Positions 21,799 to 33,327 of a stretch of 64,000 nt of DNA are shown in pieces. Positions within the stretch are counted from its first letter, which is position 1, and each line of letters starts with the position of its first letter. This DNA is from Acanthochlamys bracteata (lineage: Eukaryota > Streptophyta > Magnoliopsida > Pandanales > Velloziaceae). The position numbers and the translations under genes were made by a program. The notes under the pieces are model-generated. The model made no database searches. It had not been told where the DNA came from and saw nothing but the letters and a program-made list of their open reading frames with translations. The DNA lies in the NCBI GenBank assembly GCA_019914995.1, contig CM034132.1:5119501-5183500 (forward strand), written 5' to 3'.

Positions 21799-22107
21799 TT
21801 ACTTTTCCACATTCATTGTATATTTTATGGTAAAAATATTCATTCTTAGGTTTTCTACTGAATCATCATCGGATGTATCTGAGCAAATTGATTCAACCTC
21901 ATATTCTGAGGAATTATTGTTGTTTGAGATGTCTTTTACGGTTCCGATGTGGATACCGTATTGTTCGATATCGCTATGTATTATGCTTCTGATCTGAGTG
22001 GGACATTCTCTTGTGAAGTGCTCTTTCTTATCACATTTGAAGCACTTGCAACCAAATTTAAATTTCTCTTTATCTAAGAATTTCCTACTTGTGAATTTCT
22101 TCTCCAT
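21799..22107 (-). pseudogene. Coat-protein-like fragment with CCHC zinc knuckle (caulimovirid relic)
   Basis: A minus-strand open stretch of 102 codons. It has a Lys-rich start, then C-x2-C-x4-H-x4-C (residues about 22-35), then a Ser/Asp/Glu-rich tail. This is the usual end of a pararetroviral capsid region and would bind the packaged nucleic acid. It is a fragment bounded by stops. Confidence 0.6.
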
Positions 22108-23042
22108 TTTGGATTTTCCTTTTCTCGTCTATTTTTCAATTTCTCCTAATAATATGAAATTTAGGATCCTGCTTCTTAGTAGCTTTATCCCTCATTTTGT
22201 ATTCTAGAGGATAGCCAAAGTTTTTGCTATATATTTGGTACAGCAACTGTCCTCAAGTTTTGAATTTTTGACTTGCCTTTGAGATTTTGCTTGCTCGCAG
22301 ACTTTCTTCATGGTTTCCATAGAAGATTTGTTTTAAGAGGCCTATGGAATGATCACTTGTTTGAGTTGTGGCTCGAAGCTGATTATAGGTTATTTGTATT
22401 AGATTGTTCAATGGACTAGGGATATTTGTAAAAAAATCATCTGATACAGAAACTCTTTTGTTCCGTTGTTCCTAATCAAAAAATCAGACGTATTTAAAAT
22501 AGAAGCAAATTCTTCTACATATAAATGTCACATAATTTCATCTGGAACAACTTCTTTTCATTATTTTTTTCCTCGGTATTAGTTTCTACAGTAAAATCTG
22601 TTAAGAGGATATTCATTAATCAGAGTAGTGCCTCAGATTTATTTGGGATACTCTCGGTTTCAGCAGCAGTCTATGGGCTGTTACTTTCAAGACCTTCTAG
22701 CTATGCTAGTGCATCTCCTTCCTATAAACTTATCGCAAAGTGAATGTATTCACTTTATGTCAAGGTTGCTGGAAGGACCCATATTGTCTCCAGTACTCGT
22801 AGGGTCCAATTTGATATATATTCCTTCATATATCGATGAGGTATTCTATCGATGTTGAACGTTAGTCCTGTAGGACCGTAGTTTTGTATAGATAGATTTG
22901 ATTGGTTCCCTATTCCTCTTTTCGCGGAATGGAACTGAATCCAATCAGATTTTGAAGCAAATCTAAGCATTTCTGGTAATGGATCTAGTGGAGGATATGC
23001 TTCAGCCATCGGGATTTCCGGTGGGGGAGGTTGTTGTGTAGG

Positions 23043-23160
23043 AATTGCCTGCGGAGGCATCTGTGGATGCATTTGTTGATGCGTCTCCTGAGGTATTTAC
23101 GGGTGCATCTGTGGGTGCATCTGTGGATGCATCTGCGGAAGCATGCCCTGATTGTGCATA
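23043..23160 (-). repeat. 12-bp minisatellite encoding Asp-Ala-Ser-Thr-like repeats
   Basis: Variants of GCATCTGTGGAT repeat with a 12-base period, mainly 23056-23150. On the minus strand they encode tandem DAST/DAPT/NAST tetrapeptides inside the coat-protein-like region. The period of 12 keeps the frame. Confidence 0.75.
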
Positions 23161-24199
23161 CATTTCCTGTGAAGGTAGCATCAAATCTGACCCGCTTGAT
23201 TCACCTTGTTCATTCATGAACAATTTGTATTCAATTACATCCGATGTGTCGGAGTCATAGAAAAATTGTGGGTTTTGTTCAAACTCACTTTCTTCCTATG
23301 AAGAGTTGTTATATTTGAAGAAATTTATTGTAGCAGAATGTTTTTTGTAGTACGAATAAACATCTATAGAATCAATTTCTCTAGCCAATTTCTTTTCCTA
23401 TAGGGAAAGGAGACAATCATAGTACATACGATCGATTTCTTCAATATCGAGTTTATTCTTCTATTCAGAAGAATAACTCACCATATTGTTTCTCCATTGC
23501 AATTTAGCCGTGGTTTCCCTTAGCTTAGCAACTAGGGTACATAAGGTTTTTATGGACTTGATAACAGTTTTTATCTCCTAGAGCATATCTACTATGTAGT
23601 TATAGATTCCAGCTTTTGTCTTTGTACAGACATTTTCGGTTGTGGGAATATGAACTATATGTTCATAATGATCTTTGTTTAGATCAAATTGACACCTGTA
23701 GGTGTCTTTGATGACTACTATAGCAGTACCTTCCATTTTATGGTTATACTTGCAAGTAGTAGCTTGGAGAAGATGTTCAACTATTGCTATAATGTTGCAA
23801 AAAGTTGATAAAAATCAAAACCGACAGTTCGGAGGCATTCTTGGTCCGATCTCTTACTAAGTTTGACCCAGGTACCTCCGGCTAAACCCATGATAGTGAC
23901 TTCCGTGTCAGAGCTCAGCCTAAATCTCTTTTCGTCTCTAGGAAGCATCATGAACCCCTAGCCTATACCCCTTCTTCAGAAGTACCAATCACAGCCATAA
24001 TTCGTTTTCTACTCCGTGGCGTAGTAGCTCGAGATCATAGAAAATGCTTTTGAACTGTAAGTTCATCAATTTATCATTTTTCACAATACTATAAGCAAAT
24101 AGTAGAACATCTTTCTGCAATTTTAGCAACAATGATGTTAGGTAAACCAAAAAATACAAAAAAAAAGAAAGCATATCGACACCGCCAAGCTTCGGAGCT

Positions 24200-24600
24200 T
24201 CTTGCACCAATCCTCTGATACCATATTGTTCTTTACGATTAGAATTGAAAGAAATAAAGAAAAATTTAGAAGATAACAAGAGCTCGAGAGGATGTAAAGA
24301 TAGACTTTCATTTATTTAGTTTGAGTGTGATCCCCAAGTGAGGAGAATGCCCTCTATTTATTTAGTTACAAAGGAACGTTGCGACGTTCATGACAAGACT
24401 CTACTAACTAGTGGCTGACATTTACATAATGGTTAGGTATAGTAATGTAAAAAAATTTTATCACTTTTTTATTACATGGTTACATCAATACAATAAAAGA
24501 AGAGGTCCTTCAAGCCCATGTGATGCTCTTGTGGGAATGTTCTTGTTGGAAGAAATCCTTTAGCAATGTTTGATGTAATGTATGATTCATTAGATTCGGA
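24200..24600 (-). promoter_or_regulatory. Promoter, polyadenylation signal and tRNA-Met primer-binding site of the minus viral unit
   Basis: Reading leftward: a degenerate TATA (CTAAATAAATAGAGGG, 24350-24365), AATAAA (24311-24316), a leader, then TGGTATCAGAG (24213-24223), the complement of the initiator tRNA-Met 3' end. The order TATA, poly(A) signal, leader, PBS is typical of caulimovirids. Confidence 0.7.
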
Positions 24601-24619
24601 CATATTGGCGGAACTCACT

Positions 24620-25165
24620 ATTGATGACTAGTCCCATCAGAGTCTTGCGCGCGGAACATGGTGGAACCTAATATCAAATCAAAGAACTGCTGAGAGATTC
24701 CTTCTTAGCAAATAGCAATAACAGACATAAGAATATGACCACTGACGTGATTTTATAAGATAGTCATGTTTTGTAGCCATTATTGTAATAGTATAGTGAT
24801 AAGATTCACCCGCATTATTGTACCTGGCCATTATGTGTTATGGGCCATTTAGGTTAGTAGAGTCTTGTCTAAGTAAGTGGTGTCTCACCATTATACTATG
24901 CGCACATACATATATCGGCCATTAGTTCAGGATGAGTCTTATGGGATACGCCATTGTGATCCCTTTTAAATACTATAAATATAAGGCTTCCCCTCTTGGG
25001 TGAGGTTATCCCTCATACCACCTGTGAATAAACTAAAAATTTTCAATATATCACCTCTCTCAGTTATCTTCGTCTCTCCTTTAGTGTAATTTTTCTCCAT
25101 CCTTTCTGCGTCGTGCTTTCCGCCGTTGGGCTCTTTCTAGACCCAATCTGGTATCAGAGCCTTTG
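24620..25165 (+). promoter_or_regulatory. Promoter, polyadenylation signal and tRNA-Met primer-binding site of the plus viral unit
   Basis: TATAAATATAAGG at 24974-24986, AATAAA at 25027-25032, a CT-rich leader, and TGGTATCAGAGCC at 25149-25161. It is different in sequence from the minus-unit promoter next to it and points the opposite way. Inverted copies occur at 27640-28165 and, scrambled, at 30560-31010. Confidence 0.72.
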
Positions 25166-25399
25166 TCTCTTCCACGTTGGTCACCTTCGTCTATTTAAGT
25201 TTTGTGTCTTCTTCGTCTATCTCCCTTCATCTATCAGAGATCTAGTGCTTGTTGCGTTAAGCTAGGAGTTTGCTTTAACAGTATTGGTATGACTTTCTTC
25301 ACAACACCTTTTGGTTTATCTAACATCATGTTAGTCTTAATTGCAGGAAGTGTTTTCGCCAGTTGCTTATGGTATTGTAAGAAAATGGTAAGTTGAGGA

Positions 25400-27630
25400 A
25401 CTTACAGTTTAATGGCACCTTCTTCGATCTTGACCTACTAAACCACGGAGTAGAAAACGAACTATGACTATGCTCGCTACTCCTGAAGTAGGAGTATATG
25501 CTAGGGGTTCAAGATGCTTCTTAGAGAAAAGCTGACATTGAGGTTGATCTCTGACACGAAAGCCACTGTCAGGGGTGCTCTGTTTAGCTGGAGATATTTG
25601 GGTCAAATATAGTGAGAGGTTGAAGAAGAATGCCTAGTAACTGTTCGTTTTAATATTTATCAAGTTTTTACTCTATTATGGCAAATAAGCCGAATATATG
25701 CTCTAAGCTAATTGTGTAGGGATAACCAAAGAAGGAAAGTCTGTCATAAGCAATATCTGGGTCAAACTTACAAAAGAATACCTATGAATAGGGATGTTCA
25801 TATTTCCTCACTAGGAAAGTAGACGTCTCCATAGAGACTATATCTGCATCTGGTTACTAAGTCTAGATAAGTCTTGGTGAAGTATACTGGGAATACAATA
25901 TACCATTCTTCTAAACAAAAGAATAAAATAATACCAATCGTATTTACTAGGATTACCTCTTTTCTCACTAGAAAGAAACTCCTTCCTAAATGGAAGAGAG
26001 ATTACTTAGAGAAATCGAAGTTCACAGGTGCCTACTCATAATAAGAATATTCTGTTGACATAGATCTCTCTAAATACACAAAATAATACTCATCAAAAGA
26101 TGAAGAGTCTGATGACTACTGTAGGCCTTCTCGGTCACCAGAGTCAGATGACGCATATACTATACATCTCTACGGGGTTGAATAAAACTCAGTACATTCT
26201 TTAAAGCCTAACACAATAGATAAAGAAGAATATAATTACTATAAAGGACATATATATATATATATATATATAGTGGACACTGTAGAGACAAAACATCCAA
26301 TACAATATATCCGTTCAAAAATACATATAAAATATATGGCTAAAATCATATTGTTCGTATAATGATAGTTACTACAATATCTTTTGTATCATATTCTAGT
26401 TATACTAACATGCTTGTTCATTTTACCAGGACATGAATATTGACCAGGAATTCAACAAGTTCTTAGAAAAGATGAAGCGTGAAATAGTGGAAGCAACTAG
26501 CCTCCAAAAAGGCGAAACAAGTTTCTGTTGAAGTTTCAGGTTCTACTCTCACAGGAGTACTTATCGTTAACATAGGAACACAAGTTACACCAACTCCCAC
26601 AAGAGAAGGTTTCGCTCCCCCAGGAGCAGTTGCACTTGGACCCAACAGGCCAACAAGCAAAACAACCCCAATAAAAAGGTAAATCAATAATTTTTGTAAC
26701 CGCAGTAATTCCTGCTAAAATGCAATCTTACGCCGCAATAACGCTTAAAGATTGGTGCAACATGGAGCTGAAGAACACTAGCCCTGACATATATGACAAC
26801 CTCAATGGGTGCTTTAGAGCCATTCAATCTACAGACTACAAATCTACTAACTTGTGGCTAACCCAGCTAGATTGGACATCTCAGAAATGAGAAAGATCCA
26901 AAATGAGACTCGAGCTTTGGCTGCAAAACTACTTGAGTTTTAGGTCACAGCTAAATCAGAAGCTCAGTGCAAAAGGGATGCAAATCTATTTACAAGGACT
27001 TTTACGGATCAAAAAAAAGATGAGGGACATCTTCTCCCAAATCTAGGCGAAGGACCTTATCAATCTCGGAATACAAGATTTCCTAGATCTACTTCATCTC
27101 TATGAACTAGAGAATGCAAAAATCAACAAAGTGCAAGCCGAGGTCACAATTCAAGACATGATCTCGATGAATGAACGATAGCTTATGGAAGACTCGCTGC
27201 TACTTTTTTCTTTCGTCAATTGGAAGATACAGGAATAGAACAACTTCTAATTGGAGAAGAACTCTTTCACAACAAAAACCAAAGACCACGAATACTAGCA
27301 TGCTTCCATGACATCCCTCGTTACAAATCTCACATCGGAAAGGGATTTGTTCATAAAGTTTACATCAACATTGATCAACCAGAAGATTACTTCCATTGCA
27401 TTCCTAACATTTGCAAAGCTATCGTCACAAAATATTCCAGCAGGTTCCAGACCATCTTCATATTCAAAATTTGGAGCATCTGGGAGGAGCGGCAATGCAC
27501 AAAGTTGTTCCCAACAATCCAAATATGGAAATTGAACAGGATGTCTGACGCACCGAATCATCACTTCGTGAGGTACAACAAAAAAGACTTCAACAAAAAT
27601 GAAGAGAGGCACCAGATAGCATAAGAATTA
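25400..27630 (+). pseudogene. Endogenous caulimovirid-like coding region, plus-strand unit, heavily mutated
   Basis: After the PBS, the block at 25440-25610 matches the start block of the minus unit (shared YARGSRCFLE-type wording). The frame is then broken repeatedly. A Pro/Thr-rich stretch (26530-26690) and a region with regular aromatic and charged residues (26700-27620) follow. The longest open piece is 27220-27624. No RT is seen before the unit meets an inverted promoter copy at 27640. The unit is therefore truncated, or is a component without polymerase. I do not assign functions to individual pieces beyond the shared start block. Confidence 0.5.
26250..26272. repeat. (TA)n microsatellite within the plus viral unit
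   Basis: A run of TA dinucleotides interrupting the viral sequence. Confidence 0.9.
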
Positions 27631-27639
27631 TTCAGCGAA

Positions 27640-28165
27640 GTGGACCACATTAGTCGCTTAAGAACTCATATTGGATCCAGAGAGCCCAACAACAGAAGAC
27701 AAGACGCAGAAAGAATGGAAGAAAATTACACTAAGGGAGAGAGGAAGATAACTCAGAGAGGTGATATGCTGAAAACTTTCAGTTTACTCACAATTGGTAT
27801 GAGGAGTGACCTAAACCAAGGGGGGAAGCCCCATATTTATATTATTTATAAGGGATCACAGTGGCATATCCCATAAGACTCATCCGGTGCTAATGGCCGA
27901 CATATGCATATGGGCATAGTAAACTGATGAGATACAACTAACTTAGACAAGACTCCACTAACCTATATGGCCCGGATATATAGTGGTCAGGTACAATAAT
28001 ACGAGAAATCTTATCACTATACTATTACAATAATGGCTACAAGATAGGATGTCTCGTCAAGCCACGTCAGTGGTCATGTGCTATGTCTGTTTACTGCTAT
28101 TTGTGATAAGAAGAAATCTCTCAGTAGTTGTTTGATTTGATGTTAGGTTCTAGTATCAGAAACCT
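27640..28165 (-). promoter_or_regulatory. Inverted copy of the plus-type viral promoter
   Basis: Reverse complement of roughly 24620-25150, including the TATA region (27832-27850). With that copy it brackets the plus unit as an inverted repeat about 3 kb apart. Confidence 0.7.
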
Positions 28166-29527
28166 TCCTTCTTTGGTTATCCCTTCACAATTAGTTTAGA
28201 GCATATATTCGGCTTATTAGTCATAATAGTGTAATATAGGATATCGGCGGCGAGTTGTACGTGTTAGATATTCCTGCAAGATTAACTCAAGAGGGGAGGG
28301 GTGAATTGAGTTAGTTTATAAAAATTTTCGTTAAATTTGTTATCCTACTGGCAGAGAGCTAACAGGCGGCTATGTCAATGCTGTAACCTGCAGACAGAAG
28401 AGTTAGTGTATTTACTGACAGAAGTAACAAAGAGTAGTGCTCAGGGTATTTAGCGTGGTTCGGCAAAACCCCTTTGCCTACATCCACGGTCGCTCTATTA
28501 CCTGAGCCAAAGCTTCACTAGACCTTTAATAAGCTACAAATACACCTAGAGCGAAGTGCTTCGCCAAGCACACATACTCTACCGGGTTTCTTCGCCAAGA
28601 CAACCCCTACCAGCCTCTTGGACACGCCTGTCCCCCTGGCTGATTTGCTAGCACTATTACAAGGTCTAAGAGCTTACACCAAGCTCTACCTGAGCTTCCT
28701 TTACCGGTGCCTGCAGCACCACCTTTAAACTGTCAGTGACAAATTACAAGAAAATAAACAAGTATTGAGTGCAGGATCTATCTCATGAATGTTGAGTGTT
28801 TAAGCAGTGATTCAGATGAGATGATCGGAGAGATTGCTGAGAGATTTCTTCAGTATGATTTGCAGCAAGATTTGTTTGTGTGGAGTAGTCAAGTTCGTGA
28901 CCGATAGTGGGAGTTTTTGTGTAGAGTGGTAGAGTTCTTGTATGTCTCTGTTTTTGCTTGGATTCTCTCCATTTCTGTTTTCTTTTTGTTCTCTTCCTGT
29001 TTTTCTCTATTTCTCCACCACGTTTCCTCGTTGCTATGACTCCCTTTTTATAGAACATCTTTCCTGTGCAGGAGCCGTTGAGGAACGTTGCTGTTGGCGC
29101 TCGGTTCTTCATGTCAGAGAAGAAGTGGTGTTGTCTAGTGGTTCTTCAGCTGTGTTTGTGCAAAGTCTTCATGGCATTAAATGCGTTGAGGAGGTTTGAA
29201 TTTGCTGCCAACGGTTGAGAGCTTAATTCAGCTAAGCTTCTGTTTGAGTCTCGGTGAGCTAAGCTGCCAACGGCATGTCCATAATAAATGCAGTGCAGGT
29301 TGACTGCTTTACTTGATCATTGACTTTGACTGCATTCTTCCCTTGATTATTGAGCTTTCCTTTTGTGTGAAAGTGAAGATGATTTTAGCTCTTGTGAATC
29401 TTCTGTTTGAAGTCCTTCAGTCCGTTGTGAGTGCAGGTGATTTTTAGAGGCAAGGAAAATTTCGTTGCCGCTGAACACATGGGTCTGTCCCGAAACAGAG
29501 AAGTCTGCTTATACTTCAGTAGCCAAA

Positions 29528-29726
29528 CAGCTGACTGTAATGTGGCTGTTGCATCCTCTGTCCCGTATGCTGTCCTCTGTCCCGCTTCAGTAGTAGTATA
29601 GCAGTTGGCTGTTATATGGCTGTGGCATCCTCTGTCCCGTATGTTGTTCTCTGTCCCGCTTCGAGCAGTCGCCCAGCTGACTGTGATGTGGCTGTGGCAT
29701 CCTCTGTCCCGTGTGCTGTCCTCTTG
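29528..29726. repeat. Minisatellite, about 72-bp period, three copies
   Basis: CAGCTGACTGTAATGTGGCT-type units begin at 29528, 29602 and 29673. Each contains one or two GTCCTCTGTCCCG blocks. It lies inside solo LTR copy 1. Confidence 0.75.
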
Positions 29727-30224
29727 TAATTAAATTCGTGATTTCTTCTGGAGGAAAATCGGATTCTGCATGTTGAAGCATTTTTGCATTATCAGCAAGA
29801 CATGATTCTGATGATGCTTTGCACTATGTTCTTTGTCTTTTCTTGTTGTGATTTTTCATGATTCTTGATATGAACTTGTAGCTGATATGTTCCTCAATAA
29901 GTCCTCAAGATTTTTGCTTCAAATGGATGACGAATTCTTGATTGAATTACATTTAAAAAGTTGTTTCATCAATGACCGATTCTGCTCTCTGTTCACTGAA
30001 TTTTCATCTATCATTCCACGATTTTTCCAAGTTTATATTGATCATCATTTGATGTGCTATTCTGTCAATCTTATAGTGTGCATGTTGGCCTGTCTCTGAT
30101 GGAAAGTTGAAGTTCAATTAGAATCGGCATCATGCTTGAAATTACTTCTGAAGAGTGAATGATTATCACGATTTTCTGATTCTTCTCTGTCCAGCAAGCA
30201 GCAGCGAAATAGCAGCGAAGTAAC

Positions 30225-30440
30225 CGGCTATTGAGTCCTCTGTTTTCTGTTCATCTATGTTGGCGATACTCTGTTTTTCTGCTCTTCTCTGTTCTCGATA
30301 TCCATATAGCGAAATTAGACAATTTGGTTGTTTGGTGTGCCGAGGATTCTCTGCTCTTCTCTGTTCGCGATATCCATGTAGCAGCAATTAGACAGCTGGC
30401 TGTTTGGTGGCTGAGGGATTCTCTGTTTTGTGTGGGATAG
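30225..30440. repeat. Minisatellite, second array in solo LTR copy 1
   Basis: Repeated CTCTTCTCTGTTCKCGATATCCAT and AATTAGACAGCTGGCTGTTTGG-like blocks with a period of about 75 bases. Confidence 0.6.
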
Positions 30441-30555
30441 ATCTGTTTTAAGAATTTCTGCAGAACTTGATTCCAATCATTAGTTTACCCTAATCCATAA
30501 ACTATAATTCTTAATTATTGTTATCATCAAAATCAATCTTGGAGTTCCAACAGTA

Positions 30556-31010
30556 CACATCCACGATGAGACTTATGGGATACGCCACTTCGATCCCTAG
30601 TAAATACTATAAGTATGGGGCTTCTCCTTTTGGGAGTTACTCCCATAGGAGTAGTTACCTTTCCCACAGGAACACAAGTTACACAGACTCCCACAAGAGA
30701 AGGTTCAGCTCCAACAGGAGTCGTTGTACTTGCGACACAACAGGTTAAAAGGGTGGCCGACATATGCATGTGGGTATAGTAGAACGATGAGACACTAGTA
30801 ACTTGGACAAGACTTTACTAACCTATGTGGCTCCCAATACATAGTGGCCAGGTACAATAATGAAATGAATATAATTTACAAGGGATCATAGTAGCGTATC
30901 CTATAAGGCTCTTCCTGGACTAGTGGCCGACATATGGATGAAAGGTGGGAAGTCCCATATTTATAGTATTTACAAGGGATCGTAGTGGCGTATTTAGAAG
31001 ATCCTGTATT
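30556..31010. other. Scrambled viral promoter and coding pieces
   Basis: Contains plus-type promoter fragments in both orientations and, at about 30640-30755, a piece similar to the Pro/Thr-rich part of the plus unit (26560-26665). This shows internal rearrangement of the caulimovirid insertion. Confidence 0.55.
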
Positions 31011-31362
31011 ATATTTTTATGGTAAATAAGCCTAATATATGCTATAAGCTAACTATACAGTGATAACCAAAAATGACAGGTCTGTCAAAACTAATATCGG
31101 GGTCAAACTTGAATTGTGAGGCGATTCAACTAGAAGCCAAATTTCTTTCCTCTAGACACCCTTTTCAAATATTCTTTTCCATAGATGATTGAACTAGCTA
31201 ATGATCGATATACCCTTACTATTCTAAGATTTTGACTACTTCTGTTCAAATTTAGAATCATTTCCCCTGTCATGATTTCTATGGTGAACTCGCGTGCGCC
31301 GGCATAATATCCTTTTGGGAACGAGTCAATCATACTCCAAACATATACCTCAGGTAACTTCT

Positions 31363-31520
31363 AGGCTGGAATACTTATTGTGAAGCACAAGGAAATTGTT
31401 GCTTACGCATTTGGGAAGTTTAACAAAACTTAGGGCAAATATGCCACCTATGATAAAGAATTGCTTACTATCAAACTCGCAATCAAAAGTTTGAAGCTCT
31501 ATGTTTTATGTTGGTCACCG
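31363..31520 (+). pseudogene. RNase H fragment (pararetroviral relic)
   Basis: Plus-strand sequence reading IVKHKEIVAYAFGKFNKT, a stop, then YATYDKELLTIKLAI. This is the RNase H block of reverse-transcribing viruses and retrotransposons, which degrades template RNA. A stop lies inside. It is in opposite orientation to the RT fragment that begins 40 bases downstream. Confidence 0.6.
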
Positions 31521-31561
31521 GTAGTGAGTCTATATTTTGTTTGTTCAGTAGTGAGTTTTTG

Positions 31562-32320
31562 CTAAAGATGGTGTACTATGGTAGATAAGTTTGGAGTAAA
31601 TTTCCTGCAATAGTTTAATAACTGTGGAAAACTTTGAAGGTATTTCAAAGTTTTATGGGTTTTGGGGAACTCCTTATCTTTGTATAGATATGTTGTTGGA
31701 GTTCTATCCTCCCTTTTCTTTTGTATTTTTTCAAAGAAATCGATTTCTATTTTGAACAGCTCGATTTGTTTAGGGCTAAGTATAATCCCGTTGTTCAGTA
31801 GTAATTGCACTACTGTGAGTAGATGTGTTTGTGTTCCTCGGAGGAACTAGAAAACATAAAAATAGAATTCATCAATTTCTGAAATGTTTAGGGCGCATGT
31901 TTCAACCAAATGCCTTGAGCAGCCACTCAGAATGTCCCTGAGGACAACTAAATGCTGTTAATTCTATGGAAGTGTTGTCTCATAGTTTTATTTGCTAAAA
32001 GCCATACTTAGAGTCGAATTTGCTATAGTGTTTGGCTGCTTGTATTAATGGCTAATCATTTGTTAGCTAACAAGATAAAGAATCCGTAGAACTTTGTAGA
32101 GGTGTTTAGCTTTCTATAATTTATGACAATTATACCCTTTCCTCGTTTTATTTCTCCATGATTTCTTACTAGAAATGTCGGAGATGAATGAGTGCTAGAC
32201 TCTTTTGTATTAGTTTCAAATCTAATAGGTTCTGAATTTATTTTGCAAATTCACCTCTATTAGGTGGTGAAACCATAATACATTGAAACGTGTTTTAGTG
32301 TCTTTATACAGCTCCATCAG
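31562..32320 (-). pseudogene. Reverse transcriptase fragment (pararetroviral relic)
   Basis: The minus strand from about 32320 down shows an RT palm with an INYRKLN block, then NNGIILSPKQIELFKIEIDF near the thumb and LNYCRKFTPNLS at the connection. The last open part is 31810-31562. The order is normal for a pol gene, but frames are broken several times, including before the region of the catalytic motif. The wording suits caulimovirid RT better than Gypsy RT, though not decisively. Confidence 0.6.
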
Positions 32321-32479
32321 TTCGATTTTGCAGTATCTTGGCGCATTTTCGAACCCTTCTAGTGGATCGTCAGAATATAAAGGTTCCAGCTTATTATGTA
32401 TGAGTTCTTTAATTGCCCTTAATTCGCTTCAGGCAGCGTTTGGGAGTGCTTATGAAATTGAACATTTCTAAAATAGAGG

Positions 32480-32820
32480 GTATTTTTATTCTTTTTGAGA
32501 AATGAGCTCTATTTTTTTTACTTTCAAAAAAATAATAAAAATATATAATAAAAAGATCTCGTTATGTAGAATTTTTCTACACTTTTTAAATTTTTAAATA
32601 AATTTTCTAGATACTTATAAAATATATATTGAAAAATATCAAATGAAGAATTGAAAAGGAGCATTGGGGAAACGTAAAGCCAAATGCCCCCTCTGTCTAA
32701 ATCGCATAGAAACAATGCGGATCTTCCATGTTCGTCTTGTTAAACCAATTCGGAGTTGCATTAGCTCACCTGGCATTGGTTTCTTGTTACTTTATTTAGT
32801 GACCTAAAGGTTACAACAAT
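32480..32820. other. Intergenic; nothing recognised
   Basis: AT-rich sequence between the RT relic and the tandem duplication, without a supportable feature. Confidence 0.4.
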
Positions 32821-33320
32821 CTCTATCGTCAAAACCGGTTTGTGACCCCGAAAGTATATCGGTAGATGTATGCATGGGTATGCCTTCCTTATGAAATGAA
32901 TCTATTTCTAGGCATGCACATCCCGTTTGCCAAGCTTACTATAGGATGAGTGTGGTCTTTTACACACCACTCTCCCCAATCCATTGGTATCCCACTTCAC
33001 TCTCGTCGATGCAGCATCCAAATTTAATTGTACTGTTATTTTTCATCTTATTTCATTCTTCCTCGAAGACACCATCTATCATCAAAACCGGCTTGTGACT
33101 CTGCAAATATATCGATAAATGTATGCATGGTTATGCATTCCTTATGAAATGAGTCTATTTCTAGGCATGTGCATCCTTTTTGCCGAGCTTACTATAGGAT
33201 GAGTGTGGTCTTTTACACACCACTCTCCCCGATCCTTTGGCATCCCATTTCACTTTCATCGATGCAGCATCCCCATTTAACCGTACTATTATTTTTCTTC
33301 TTATTTCTTCTTCCTTGGAG
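32821..33320. repeat. Tandem duplication of about 250 bp, two copies
   Basis: CTATCGTCAAAACCGG near 32823 recurs as CTATCATCAAAACCGG near 33074. The copies then run parallel through GGATGAGTGTGGTCTTTTAC and GATGCAGCATCC, with point differences. Confidence 0.8.
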
Positions 33321-33327
33321 GCAGCAT

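Larger units (their letters stand above)
20340..24010 (-). pseudogene. Endogenous caulimovirid-like coding region, minus-strand unit, heavily mutated
   Basis: The unit reads right to left from the PBS at 24213-24223. Near 24010-23840 is a conserved block shared with the plus unit. Next come a coiled, Lys/Glu-rich stretch (23300-23750), a Pro/Ala-rich region (22755-23223) with tetrapeptide repeats, and a Lys-rich segment with a zinc knuckle (CFKCDKKEHFTREC, about 22030-22070). Acidic sequence follows, then more open fragments (20694-20897). A basic region with a CCHC knuckle before an acidic tail fits a caulimovirid coat protein. Stops and frameshifts break every part, so no intact protein exists. 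Family assignment rests on layout, the knuckle, the PBS and the nearby RT relics. Genus is unknown, and an LTR element is the alternative. Confidence 0.6.
28262..30552 (-). mobile_element. Solo LTR, family S copy 1
   Basis: It begins TGTTAGATATTCCTGCAAG at 28262 and ends TTGGAGTTCCAACA at 30552, so both termini are TG..CA. The 5-bp flanks are GTACG (28257-28261) and GTACA (30553-30557), a target duplication with one change. It shares start, conserved stem-loop (28454-28488), middle and end with copies at 35761-40202 and 52144-53346. Orientation is inferred from the Copia-like TGTTGGAA start on the minus strand. No coding region. It sits inside the viral insertion. Confidence 0.82.

Noticed and set aside
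20340..24010. Reading the minus unit as an ordinary LTR retrotransposon
   Set aside because: No TG..CA LTRs, target duplication, PPT or integrase were found. The TATA, AATAAA, leader, PBS order and rearranged copies fit a caulimovirid better, although this is not proven.
27295..27612. Minus-strand open frame opposite 27220-27624
   Set aside because: It lies antisense to the plus viral unit and is most likely a shadow of the plus-strand frame.
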